Source: Harenicola maris
GTDB taxonomy: Bacteria > Pseudomonadota > Alphaproteobacteria > Rhodobacterales > Rhodobacteraceae
Assembly (NCBI GenBank): GCA_018524345.1
Contig: JADQAZ010000004.1
Coordinates: 1-64,000, forward strand
Direction of reading: 5' to 3'
DNA: 64,000 bases
Positions 53,781 to 61,667 of this stretch are shown piece after piece. Both the position numbers and the translations under genes were made by a program. Position 1 is the first letter of the stretch. Each line of letters begins with the position of its first letter. A model generated the notes under the pieces. That model saw nothing but the letters and a program-made list of their open reading frames with translations, was not told the origin of the DNA and searched no databases.

Positions 53781-53792
53781 GGAGCTTCTGAT

Positions 53793-54155
53793 ATGTCTCG
53801 AGTAAAAAGCGGCGTCGTAACGCACGCCCGCCACAAAAAGGTGATCAAGGCCGCCAAAGGTTACTATGGCCGCCGGTCCACGAACTTTAAAACCGCAACG
53901 CAGGCCGTCGATAAGGCGAACCAATATGCGACGCGCGACCGCAAGAACCGCAAGCGCCAGTTCCGCGCCCTGTGGATCCAGCGAATCAATGCTGCTGTGC
54001 GCAGCCATGACGAGGCGCTGACATACAGCCGTTTCATCAATGGTCTGTCTTTGGCCGGTGTTGAAGTTGACCGTAAGGTTCTGGCCGATCTGGCCGTTCA
54101 CGAGCCCGAAGCCTTCGGTGCGATCGTGGAAAAAGCCAAGGCTGCGCTTGCATAA
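53793..54155 (+). CDS. rplT: 50S ribosomal protein L20
   Basis: A 120-residue L20 starting [20 protein letters not shown], with the family core [20 protein letters not shown] and the RNA-binding basic N-terminal helix. L20 is needed for early 50S assembly and in some bacteria represses its own operon. GGAG lies at suitable spacing. A strong terminator follows. Confidence 0.97.
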   Translation: MSRVKSGVVTHARHKKVIKAAKGYYGRRSTNFKTATQAVDKANQYATRDRKNRKRQFRALWIQRINAAVRSHDEALTYSRFINGLSLAGVEVDRKVLADLAVHEPEAFGAIVEKAKAALA

Positions 54156-54180
54156 GCCGGTTCTGGTTTAGACTGAATTG

Positions 54181-54216
54181 AAAGGGTCCGGATGGTTTTG
54201 CCATCCGGGCCTTTTT
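54181..54216 (+). terminator. Rho-independent terminator of rpmI-rplT
   Basis: CCGGATGG (54188-54195) and CCATCCGG (54201-54208) pair exactly around TTTTG, extended by G-C and G-T pairs, with an A run before and TTTTT at 54212-54216. It lies 26 bases after the rplT stop. This is a textbook intrinsic terminator. Confidence 0.9.
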
Positions 54217-54369
54217 CATTTCGGGGTCTGTCATTTCGACGTCTGGCGGATTGTCATTATTGCCCTTCAAATGGACACAATCCTTCCCATTCATTGCCTT
54301 TGTGATCCGGCATTAACCATGCAACGGGGCCAGCATTTTCGGCCTTGAGTGTGAGCAAAGGAACGTCAA

Positions 54370-54858
54370 ATGGCGCGTATTGAAAAACTGATTTACCGCA
54401 AACACGACGCGGAGGGCCTTGATTACATCGCGGGCCAATTGGAGGTGCAGTTGAGTGCCTTTGAACATGCCGGTGATTACGAGGTTTGTTTTTATCGGGC
54501 GAATGGCAAGCTGCGGGAAGTGATCCAGTTGGATGATGCGGGCGTTCAGCGTCGCGTGAAGGACGGGGTGGCCCGCCTTCTTGCTACGGCGCAGCCGCAG
54601 CCGCGCCAGACGGGCGACAAGCGGGATGCCGGCTTTGCCCTTGTGAATGTGGATACGGGCGAGGTTGAGGCCTTTTGCGACACCCTGTGGGAGCAGGGCC
54701 ATGTGGAGGCCGTGAACGGCCCTGCCGCCGGTGTGACATCGACTGCGATGCATTCCATGGCGCTTCCGCGGTTGCGCAAAGAGGCCGCGGCCCTGCGCGA
54801 GAACCTTCCGGTTGAGCACAACCCCGCCGCGCCTTTGGCGATCTGGCAGGCGGCTTAG
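54370..54858 (+). CDS. Conserved hypothetical protein
   Basis: A 162-residue soluble protein beginning MARIEKLIYRKHDAEGLDYI. It has an FALVNVDTGEVEAFCDTLWE segment and a basic middle. No known domain, signal peptide or membrane segment is seen. An AAAGGAA-type ribosome site precedes the ATG. It sits alone between the rplT terminator and pheS, in the same direction. Confidence 0.55.
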   Translation: MARIEKLIYRKHDAEGLDYIAGQLEVQLSAFEHAGDYEVCFYRANGKLREVIQLDDAGVQRRVKDGVARLLATAQPQPRQTGDKRDAGFALVNVDTGEVEAFCDTLWEQGHVEAVNGPAAGVTSTAMHSMALPRLRKEAAALRENLPVEHNPAAPLAIWQAA

Positions 54859-54984
54859 GCCCGAAATCCCAGAAAAACCGCCTTTGCCCCGCCGCCAAAG
54901 CGGGGCAGAGCCTTGCGTTCCGCACCTTCTGTGATACCTCCCCTTGAGAAGAATTCAGGCCCCGTCGGGGGTGGAGGCACGCGC

Positions 54985-56058
54985 ATGGACGATCTAAGAG
55001 ACAAGTATCTGGCCGCTGTATCGGCGGCGCCCGATGAGGCCGCGCTGGAGGACCTGCGCGTGCAGGCCCTTGGCAAGAAGGGCGAGATCAGCCTGAAGAT
55101 GCGGGAATTGGGCAAGATGACGCCGGAGGAACGCCAGGTGGCGGGGCCGGCGCTGAATGCGCTGAAGGACGAGATCAACAGTGCTTTGGTCGCCAAGAAG
55201 GCCGGTTTGGCCGATGCGGCCCTCGATGAGCGGCTGAAGGCGGAGTGGCTGGACGTGACCCTGCCGGGGCGTTCGCGCCGCGAGGGGACGATCCATCCGA
55301 TCAGTCAGGTCAGCGAAGAGATCACCGCGATTTTTGCCGATATGGGCTTTGCCGTGGCCGAGGGGCCGCAGGTGGAGACCGACTGGTATAATTTCGACGC
55401 GCTGAACATTCCGGGCCATCACCCGGCGCGGGCCGAGATGGACACATTCTATATGCACCGCGCTGAGGGGGATAACCGCCCGCCGCATGTGCTGCGGACC
55501 CATACCAGCCCGGTGCAGATCCGCTCGATGGAGGCGCAGGGTGCGCCCATTCGCATCATCTGCCCCGGCCGCGTGTATCGCGCCGATTACGACCAGACCC
55601 ATACGCCGATGTTCCATCAGGTCGAGGGGCTGGCCATTGATCGCGATATCTCGATGGCGAACCTGAAGTGGACCCTGCAGGAATTCTGTAAGGCGATCTT
55701 CGAGATCGACGAGATCGAGCTGCGCTTCCGCGCCAGCCACTTCCCCTTCACGGAGCCCTCTGCCGAGGTGGATATCCGCTGTTCTTGGGAGGGCGGCACG
55801 CTCAAGCTGGGCGAGGGCGACGACTGGATGGAGATTCTGGGGAGCGGGATGGTGCATCCCAATGTCCTGAAGGCGGGCGGGATTGATCCCGATGTCTATC
55901 AGGGCTTTGCCTTCGGGATCGGGATCGACCGGATTGCGATGCTGAAATACGGGATTCCCGATTTGCGGGCCTTCTTTGACAGCGACCTGCGCTGGCTGCG
56001 CCACTATGGCTTTGGCGCGCTGGACCGGCCTGCCTTGTATTCGGGCCTGAGCCGCTAA
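54985..56058 (+). CDS. pheS: Phenylalanine--tRNA ligase subunit alpha
   Basis: A 357-residue class II synthetase alpha subunit. The N-terminal coiled coil is at about 1-85. Motif 2 falls around [20 protein letters not shown] to [20 protein letters not shown], with the phenylalanine pocket in the same region, and motif 3 is [14 protein letters not shown]. It starts at [12 protein letters not shown] with GGAGG upstream; a longer frame is not supported. The beta subunit gene lies 822 bases further on, separated by two small minus-strand genes. Confidence 0.95.
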   Translation: MDDLRDKYLAAVSAAPDEAALEDLRVQALGKKGEISLKMRELGKMTPEERQVAGPALNALKDEINSALVAKKAGLADAALDERLKAEWLDVTLPGRSRREGTIHPISQVSEEITAIFADMGFAVAEGPQVETDWYNFDALNIPGHHPARAEMDTFYMHRAEGDNRPPHVLRTHTSPVQIRSMEAQGAPIRIICPGRVYRADYDQTHTPMFHQVEGLAIDRDISMANLKWTLQEFCKAIFEIDEIELRFRASHFPFTEPSAEVDIRCSWEGGTLKLGEGDDWMEILGSGMVHPNVLKAGGIDPDVYQGFAFGIGIDRIAMLKYGIPDLRAFFDSDLRWLRHYGFGALDRPALYSGLSR

Positions 56059-56070
56059 TCGCGACGTCGC

Positions 56071-56114
56071 AGCAGCCCGCGGAGCGGGCTGCTAGATTTT
56101 TCGGCGAAAAATCT
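56071..56114. repeat. Two adjacent perfect hairpins after pheS
   Basis: AGCAGCCCGC/GCGGGCTGCT (56071-56080 with 56084-56093, loop GGA) abuts AGATTTTTCG/CGAAAAATCT (56094-56103 with 56105-56114). The second nearly repeats the hairpin after the Lrp gene at 42446-42466. They likely end pheS transcription and lie beside the convergent 60-residue gene. Confidence 0.75.
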
Positions 56115-56122
56115 GTTGCGCT

Positions 56123-56305
56123 TTATTGCGCCTTCACGAATTCCACTGAACCGGGGTCGAATGTTTTGGCGAAGGTGGCGTTCATGCTGTCGGTCAGGCG
56201 TGCTTCGACCATGGGTGTCGCGGTGAGGGCCACGGCGGTCAGGGTCAGCACAAGGGCGACAGGGAACTTGGCGCCACCGAGGTGGCTGTTCAACAGGGTG
56301 CTCAT
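56123..56305 (-). CDS. Small secreted or membrane protein (60 aa)
   Basis: A 60-residue protein with one hydrophobic stretch (FPVALVLTLTAVALTATPMV, about 14-33) that could be a signal peptide or membrane anchor, then a short polar tail. GAGGAAGAG lies just upstream of the ATG, which supports a real gene. No family is recognised. Two palindromic motifs lie immediately upstream at 56349-56431. Confidence 0.55.
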   Translation of the reverse strand: MSTLLNSHLGGAKFPVALVLTLTAVALTATPMVEARLTDSMNATFAKTFDPGSVEFVKAQ

Positions 56306-56348
56306 TGCTCTTCCTCTCTTCGGGATCTGAATCGTCCCTTATGAGGAA

Positions 56349-56431
56349 ACAATACCCCGCAATATGGGCGGGATTGTGCTATGCGCGCGGTGAAAGCGTG
56401 AAAACAATCCCGCGCCAATGGGCGGAATTGT
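56349..56431. promoter_or_regulatory. Two copies of an ACAAT...ATTGT palindromic motif
   Basis: ACAATACCCCGC...GGGCGGGATTGT (56349-56377) and ACAATCCCGCGC...GGGCGGAATTGT (56404-56431) are related imperfect palindromes, centred about 55 bp apart. They lie upstream of the 60-residue gene and downstream of the 73-residue gene. They could be operators, or hairpin terminators, since each is flanked by T runs on both strands. Confidence 0.45.
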
Positions 56432-56442
56432 TTTCGATTTCG

Positions 56443-56664
56443 TCACTTGGACGGAAGCAGGTCAACCACGGGTTTGTTCCAGATGCGTGCGGGGTTCACC
56501 TTGCACAGCATTTGGTTGACCTTGGGCGCGTCTGTCGCGTTTTGACAGCCAAAGCCCGTTGCGCCGCTTGTGTCGGAGACGAGGCCAATCCCGAACAGGA
56601 TGACCAATACGAGTAATATCGGGCGCAAAACGGCGCCCGCCGTGTCAAATAGTGATGCCAGCAT
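56443..56664 (-). CDS. Small membrane protein (73 aa)
   Basis: A 73-residue protein with an N-terminal hydrophobic segment (LRPILLVLVILFGIGLVS, about 13-30) and a tail with two cysteines (GFGCQNATDAP and MLCKVNPARIWN). It is probably exported or anchored with its tail in the periplasm, where the cysteines could form a disulfide. GAGGG precedes the ATG. No family recognised. Confidence 0.55.
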   Translation of the reverse strand: MLASLFDTAGAVLRPILLVLVILFGIGLVSDTSGATGFGCQNATDAPKVNQMLCKVNPARIWNKPVVDLLPSK

Positions 56665-56731
56665 CTGGCGGCCCTCTTTCCCAGGTAATCAGCCCCCACC
56701 CAGGTAGAAAGGCCATGATAGGGCGTAAATG

Positions 56732-56764
56732 TGGCGAAGTTGGGGCAAACATGGCGAAATTGTG
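56732..56764. promoter_or_regulatory. Direct repeat in the pheT upstream region
   Basis: TGGCGAAGTTGGG (56732-56744) and TGGCGAAATTGTG (56752-56764) are 20 bp apart, two helical turns. They lie in the 216-base region between the 73-residue gene and pheT and could be an operator for either. No regulator is recognised. Confidence 0.35.
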
Positions 56765-56880
56765 CCTTATCTTTTTCAACAATTCATCGGCGGGGTTCGG
56801 ATTGTTGCGCCGCGCGGCCCCTTTCCCCTCGGCGGGCGATAGGATAGTAGATCGCGCAAGACTGCATAAGGCGTTTGGCT

Positions 56881-59286
56881 ATGAAATTCACACTGAGTTG
56901 GCTCAAGGATCATCTGGAGACGGATGCAAGTGTCGAGGAGATCACCGAGGCCCTGACGGACCTTGGTTTGGAAGTGGAGGGGGTTGAAAACCCTGCTGCG
57001 CGTCTTTCGGCCTTTACCATCGGCAAGGTGCTGAGCGCCGAGAAGCACCCAGATGCGGATAAGCTCAAGGTGTGTCAGGTGGCCACTGATGAGGGCGAGT
57101 TGCAGATCATCTGCGGCGCGCCCAATGCCCGCGAGGGGATCACCGTGGTTGTGGCCAAGCCCGGCGTCTATGTGCCCGGCATCGACGTGACCATTGGCGT
57201 TGGCAAGATTCGCGGCATCGAGAGCTTTGGCATGATGTGTTCGGAGCGCGAGATGGAGCTTTCCGAAGAGCATGACGGGATTATCGAGTTGCCCTCTGGC
57301 GAGGTTGGCGAGAGTTTTGCCGATTGGCTGGGTGCCCATGATCCCGCCAAGGTGGACCCTGTGATCGAGATCGCCATCACGCCGAACCGCCCCGACGCCC
57401 TTGGCGTGCGCGGTGTGGCGCGGGATCTGGCGGCGCGGGGGCTTGGCACCATGAAGGCGCGGGATGTTGAGGTTGTGGCGGCGTCCTTCACCGCCGATCT
57501 GACGGTGAGCATTGACGAAGATACGCTCGATGGCTGCCCGCTGTTCACCGGCCGCGTTATTCGCGGCGTGAAGAACGGGCCATCGCCCGAGTGGTTGCAG
57601 CAGGCGCTCAAGGCGATTGGGTTGCGTCCGATCAGCTTCCTCGTCGATGTGACGAATTTCTTTACCTATGACCGCAACCGCCCTCTGCATGTTTTCGACA
57701 TGGACAAGGTGCAGGGCAACCTGCGGGTGCACCGCGCCGAGGGGGGAGAGACCCTGACCGCGCTGGACGAGAAGGAATATACCCTTGCGGCGGGCCAGAT
57801 GGTCATCAGCGATGACAGCGGGCCGGAGAGCATTGCGGGCATCATGGGCGGCTTGCCGACGGGCTGCACCGAGGAGACGGTGAATGTCTTCGTCGAGAGC
57901 GCCTATTGGGATCCGGTGCAGATCGCCTATACGGGGCGCGCACTGAAGATCAACTCCGATGCGCGGTATCGCTTCGAGCGCGGCATTGATCCGGCCTTTA
58001 CCCAAGAGGGGCTGGAGCATGCGGTGCGGATGATCGTGGATCACGCGGGCGGCGAGGCCTCCGAGGTGATCGTGGCGGGCGCGGTGCCGGATACGGCGCG
58101 CAGCTATACCCTGAAGCCGGAGCGGGTGCAGTCCCTTGTCGGGATGGAAATCCCCGAGGCGGAGCAGCGTGCCTCCCTCACGGCCCTTGGCTTTGTGCTG
58201 GAGGGGGATCAGGCCCATGTGCCAAGCTGGCGCCCCGATGTGATGGGCGAGGCCGATCTGGTGGAAGAGGTGGCGCGGATCGCCTCCCTGACCAAGCTGG
58301 AGGGCAAGCCCATGCCGCGGGTGGCCCAAGGCGTGCCCGGGCCGATCCTGACGCCGCTGCAACGGCGCGAGAGCCTTGCGCGGCGCACCATCGCGACGCT
58401 CGGCTACAACGAATGTGTGACCTACAGCTTTATCGATGAGGCTGCGGCAAAGCTGTTTCAGGGCGGCGAGGATGCGACCCGTCTGGAGAACCCAATTTCC
58501 TCGGAAATGTCCCACCTGCGGCCCAACCTTCTGGCCGGGCTGTTGCAGGCCGCCGCCCGCAATCAGGCGCGCGGGATCATGGATATGGCCCTGTTCGAGG
58601 TGGGCACCGCCTTCCACGGCGGCGAGCCGACCGAGCAGCACCTGCTGGCGACCGGCATCCTGATCGGCCACACCGGCCCGCGCGACCTGCATGGGGCGCG
58701 CCGCGCGGTGGATGTGTTTGACGCCAAGGCGGATGCAGAGGCCGTGCTCGGCGCGCTGAAGGCGCCTGCGCGGGTGCAGATCCGGCGTGAGGCGTCGGAT
58801 TGGTGGCACCCCGGGCGCTCCGGCGTGATGGCCCTTGGCAAGAATGTCATGGCCGTCTTTGGCGAGCTGCACCCCAAGGTGCTGCGCGAGATGGACGTCA
58901 AGGGGCCTGCGGTCGGCTTTACGATTTGGCCTGCGGCGATCCCCTTCCCCAAGGCGAAGGGCACGGGCCGCGGCGCGGTGCAGATGAATACGCTGCAGGC
59001 GGTGGAACGGGACTTTGCCTTCGTCGTGGACGAAAAGGTCGAGGCGCTGACCCTCGTGAATGCGGCGCAGGGGGCGGACAAGGCTCTGATCACCGAGGTG
59101 CGCGTCTTTGACGAATTCTCGGGCGAGAAGGCGCAGGCCCAGATGGGCGAAGGCAAGAAGAGCCTTGCCCTCTCCGTGCGGATGGAGCCGAGCGAAAAGA
59201 CCCTGACCGATGCCGAGATCGAGGCCGCCTCGGCCAAGATCATCGAGAAAGTCACCAAAGCAAGCGGCGGCAGCCTGCGCACCTAA
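56881..59286 (+). CDS. pheT: Phenylalanine--tRNA ligase subunit beta
   Basis: An 801-residue beta subunit. It begins MKFTLSWLKDHLETDASVEE and has the tRNA-binding EMAP-like domain (about 40-150; AEKHPDADKLKVCQV, CGAPNARE), the B3/B4 editing region (PNRPDALGVRGVARDLAA and SAYWDPVQI), B5 and the C-terminal anticodon-binding domain (RDFAFVVDEKVEALTLV). The ATG at 56881 has AAGG upstream; a TTG two codons before is less likely. It is not contiguous with pheS. ytoQ follows after 12 bases. Confidence 0.95.
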   Translation: MKFTLSWLKDHLETDASVEEITEALTDLGLEVEGVENPAARLSAFTIGKVLSAEKHPDADKLKVCQVATDEGELQIICGAPNAREGITVVVAKPGVYVPGIDVTIGVGKIRGIESFGMMCSEREMELSEEHDGIIELPSGEVGESFADWLGAHDPAKVDPVIEIAITPNRPDALGVRGVARDLAARGLGTMKARDVEVVAASFTADLTVSIDEDTLDGCPLFTGRVIRGVKNGPSPEWLQQALKAIGLRPISFLVDVTNFFTYDRNRPLHVFDMDKVQGNLRVHRAEGGETLTALDEKEYTLAAGQMVISDDSGPESIAGIMGGLPTGCTEETVNVFVESAYWDPVQIAYTGRALKINSDARYRFERGIDPAFTQEGLEHAVRMIVDHAGGEASEVIVAGAVPDTARSYTLKPERVQSLVGMEIPEAEQRASLTALGFVLEGDQAHVPSWRPDVMGEADLVEEVARIASLTKLEGKPMPRVAQGVPGPILTPLQRRESLARRTIATLGYNECVTYSFIDEAAAKLFQGGEDATRLENPISSEMSHLRPNLLAGLLQAAARNQARGIMDMALFEVGTAFHGGEPTEQHLLATGILIGHTGPRDLHGARRAVDVFDAKADAEAVLGALKAPARVQIRREASDWWHPGRSGVMALGKNVMAVFGELHPKVLREMDVKGPAVGFTIWPAAIPFPKAKGTGRGAVQMNTLQAVERDFAFVVDEKVEALTLVNAAQGADKALITEVRVFDEFSGEKAQAQMGEGKKSLALSVRMEPSEKTLTDAEIEAASAKIIEKVTKASGGSLRT

Positions 59287-59298
59287 AGGAACGGCGAT

Positions 59299-59748
59299 AT
59301 GACATTGAACGTATACCTCTCTGGCGAAATCCACACCGATTGGCGCGAGCAGATCATCGCCGGCGCCGAGGGGCTGGATGTGCGTTTCAACAGCCCCGTG
59401 ACAGATCACGCCGCCAGCGACGATTGCGGCGTGGCGATCATGGGGGCAGAGCCGAGCAAGTTCTGGCATGACAACAAGGGCGCCAAGCTCAACGCCATCC
59501 GCACCCGCAAGGGGATCGAGGATGCCGATGTGGTCGTGGTGCGCTTTGGCGAGAAGTACAAACAGTGGAACGCGGCATTTGACGCGGGCTATGCGGCGGC
59601 CTTGGGCAAATCCCTGATTGTGTTGCATGGCGCGGATCACCAGCATGCTTTGAAAGAGGTCGATGCCGCCGCCTTGGCCGTGGCCGAGGAGCCAGTGCAG
59701 GTGGTGCAGATGCTGCGCTATGTGCTCACAGGCGGGCTTCCGGGCTAA
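59299..59748 (+). CDS. YtoQ family protein
   Basis: A 149-residue protein matching YtoQ: NVYLSGEIHTDWREQI (4-19), FNSPVTDHAASDDCG, and KGIEDADVVVVRFGEKYKQW. The fold resembles nucleoside 2-deoxyribosyltransferase-like proteins, but no activity is established for the family. AAAGGAAC precedes the ATG. It is in line with pheT and followed by a strong terminator. Confidence 0.85.
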   Translation: MTLNVYLSGEIHTDWREQIIAGAEGLDVRFNSPVTDHAASDDCGVAIMGAEPSKFWHDNKGAKLNAIRTRKGIEDADVVVVRFGEKYKQWNAAFDAGYAAALGKSLIVLHGADHQHALKEVDAAALAVAEEPVQVVQMLRYVLTGGLPG

Positions 59749-59777
59749 GGCACCGAGCTAACTCAAGACCTGATAAA

Positions 59778-59809
59778 ACAGGGGCGCGGTAGCTATTCCG
59801 CGCCCCTGT
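59778..59809. terminator. Strong terminator between ytoQ and the GST gene
   Basis: ACAGGGGCGCGG (59778-59789) and CCGCGCCCCTGT (59798-59809) are exact complements with an eight-base loop, preceded by an A run and followed by TTTCTT. It would stop ytoQ transcription, and its A/T flanks let it work in the opposite direction also. Confidence 0.8.
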
Positions 59810-59958
59810 TTCTTATTGGCGGTAAATATCCCCGCCGGAGGCATAAAATCTTTTGGTTTCGCCCCGGCTGGCGCCGGGTCGACCGACGCGCGGGATTGGC
59901 CTTTGGCCAATCCCGCGCGGGGGCCTGCCGCAACCGCGCTTTGCCGAAGGCAAAGCGC
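59809..59958. repeat. Dispersed intergenic repeat, copy B, with hairpins
   Basis: TTTCTTATTGGC (59809), AAATATCCCCGCCGGAGGC and ATAAAATCTTTT (to 59854), then the CCGGCTGGCGCCGGG segment, repeat copy A at 25066. A 14-bp perfect hairpin GCGCGGGATTGGCC (59888-59901 with 59905-59918) and a 10-bp one, GCGCTTTGCC (59936-59945 with 59949-59958), follow. It lies downstream of the GST gene. Confidence 0.7.
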
Positions 59959-60015
59959 CCGGCCCAAGGCTTTGTGAGGCCGCAGGCCGAGGCAAAGGGG
60001 CGGGAGGGCCCGGGG

Positions 60016-60717
60016 TTATTCGGGGCGGGGCGGGATGTTTTTGGCTTTGTCCACGGCGGGGCGAGCGTAGAAGCGTTTGTGCCATGCGACGAGGTTGGGG
60101 TGGTCTGTCCAGCCCACGGCCTCTTGCGCGCCGTAGTAGGCCAGGGCGTTGAGCCATGGGACGATGGCGATATCGGCGATGGAGAAATCGCCCGCGATCC
60201 AGTCGCGGCCCTCGAGTTGTTTTTCCAGAACGGCGAGGAGGCGTTTGGCCTCGTTCTGGTAGCGTTCCCGGGGGCGGGGGTCTTCGATGTCTTTGCCGGC
60301 GAATTTGGTGAAGAAGCCGAGTTGGCCGAGCATGGGGCCGACGCCGCCCATCTGGAACATGACCCATTGGGTGATCACGGCTTTGTCGGCCGCGGTGGAG
60401 CCGATCAGCTTGCCGGTTTTTTCGGCCAGATAGAGCAGGATCGCGCCGCTTTCCCACAGGCCGAGGGCCTCGCCGTCTGGCCCGTTGGGGTCGATGATGG
60501 CGGGGATTTTGTTGTTGGGGTTGAGGGAGAGGAACTCGGGGCTTTTGACATCGGCGTCCGACAGGGTGACGAGGTGGGCCTCGTAGTCCAGCCCCATTTC
60601 CTCAAGCGCGATGGAGACTTTGACCCCGTTGGGGGTGGGGAAGGAATAGAGCTGGATCACATCGGGATTGGTGGGGGACCAGCGTTCTGTGATCGGGAAG
60701 TTGGACAGATCGCTCAT
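60016..60717 (-). CDS. Glutathione S-transferase family protein
   Basis: A 233-residue GST. The N-terminal thioredoxin-like domain has IQLYSFPTPNGVKVSIALEE (about 20-39) and NPNNKIPAIIDPNG with the glutathione-binding proline. The C-terminal helical domain carries FSIADIAIVPWLNAL. It resembles the YfcG/Ure2-like group with disulfide-bond oxidoreductase activity. The start MSDLSNFPITERW is used; a frame 19 codons longer exists. It is divergent from mscL. Confidence 0.88.
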   Translation of the reverse strand: MSDLSNFPITERWSPTNPDVIQLYSFPTPNGVKVSIALEEMGLDYEAHLVTLSDADVKSPEFLSLNPNNKIPAIIDPNGPDGEALGLWESGAILLYLAEKTGKLIGSTAADKAVITQWVMFQMGGVGPMLGQLGFFTKFAGKDIEDPRPRERYQNEAKRLLAVLEKQLEGRDWIAGDFSIADIAIVPWLNALAYYGAQEAVGWTDHPNLVAWHKRFYARPAVDKAKNIPPRPE

Positions 60718-60869
60718 AGCGGGGGGAATCCTTGTGTTATTTCCCCGTAGCATAGCGGCCCATTCCTGTGCCAAAAGCCCAATATATGTTCATGGGTTCC
60801 ATAGGGCATGTGCGAAAACAATAGGACGGCCCGGAAAATCCGGGTTTCTGGGAATAAGAGGGATAAAAA

Positions 60870-61301
60870 ATGCTTAGCGAATTTAAAGATTTCATCGCCA
60901 AGGGCAATGTCATGGACATGGCGGTTGGTATCATCATCGGTGCGGCCTTCACCGCGATCGTGTCGTCTTTGGTGGGCGATCTGATCAACCCGATCATCGG
61001 CCTGTTCATGGGCGGTGTTGATTTCACCAACCAGTATATCGTTCTTGCGGGCGACGTTGCTGCGGGCACATCGCTTGAGGCGGCACGTGAAGCCGGGGCA
61101 AACGTTTTTGCTTGGGGTAGCTTCATCATGGCGATCATCAACTTCCTGATCATCGCATTCGTGGTGTTCATGCTGGTGCGCTACGTCAACAAGGTGAAAG
61201 ATGCTACATCCAAAGCCGAAGAGGCCGCACCTGAGGAGCCAGCAGGCCCAACAGAAGTTGAGCTGCTGCAGGAAATTCGTGACGCGCTTGCCAAAGGCTA
61301 A
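60870..61301 (+). CDS. mscL: Large-conductance mechanosensitive channel
   Basis: A 143-residue MscL that opens under membrane tension to release solutes in osmotic downshock. [20 protein letters not shown] begins the amphipathic helix and TM1 (about 5-35), TM2 is at about 80-105 ([19 protein letters not shown]), and a charged C-terminal helix follows. The periplasmic loop is somewhat long. A strong terminator follows. Confidence 0.95.
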   Translation: MLSEFKDFIAKGNVMDMAVGIIIGAAFTAIVSSLVGDLINPIIGLFMGGVDFTNQYIVLAGDVAAGTSLEAAREAGANVFAWGSFIMAIINFLIIAFVVFMLVRYVNKVKDATSKAEEAAPEEPAGPTEVELLQEIRDALAKG

Positions 61302-61322
61302 GCCATCACCGAGTTGAAGCGG

Positions 61323-61358
61323 GGCCCGTCTTGGAAACAAGGCGGGCCTTTTGCTTTT
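61323..61358 (+). terminator. Rho-independent terminator of mscL
   Basis: GGCCCGTCTTG (61323-61333) pairs with CAAGGCGGGCC (61338-61348), one G-T pair, loop GAAA, followed by TTTTGCTTTT. It lies 22 bases after the mscL stop. Confidence 0.85.
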
Positions 61359-61367
61359 GTGCCTTTG

Positions 61368-61667
61368 TTACAGGGTGATTTCGCCCAGCAGGGCGGCCCA
61401 TGAAGCGCCGTGCATGTCGCGGTCTTGGATCGAGCCTTGGACGGTGGGGCGCGGCAGGCTTATTTTGACCACGTTGAGGTCGGGCAGTTCGAAGCGTTTG
61501 ATGTTCTGCGCCGAGGTGCCGAAGGTGGCGGCGACCTGCGTGTCGGAGAGGGCGGATGTGATCTGTCCATAGGCCTCTGGCGTGCCGCAGAAGATGTCGA
61601 TGGTGAGCCAGAAGGGGCCGGCGTTTTTGCTGCGGACCTTTTGGGCGATGTCGCGGAGTTTAGGCAT
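61368..61667 (-). CDS. DUF4387 family protein
   Basis: A 99-residue protein with the DUF4387 pattern: DIAQKVRSKNAGPFWLTIDI and RFELPDLNVVKISLPRPTV. The family is nearly always beside AtuA-like DUF1446 proteins; in some proteins the two are fused. It starts eight bases before the AtuA-family stop codon, so the two are translationally coupled and probably form one complex. Reaction unknown. Confidence 0.85.
   Translation of the reverse strand: MPKLRDIAQKVRSKNAGPFWLTIDIFCGTPEAYGQITSALSDTQVAATFGTSAQNIKRFELPDLNVVKISLPRPTVQGSIQDRDMHGASWAALLGEITL

Noticed and set aside
56776-59646. A 956-codon open frame on the minus strand opposite pheT
   Set aside because: It is a mirror of pheT caused by high GC at third codon positions; its translation is low-complexity His/Arg/Gly-rich, with no domain, while pheT is unmistakable.
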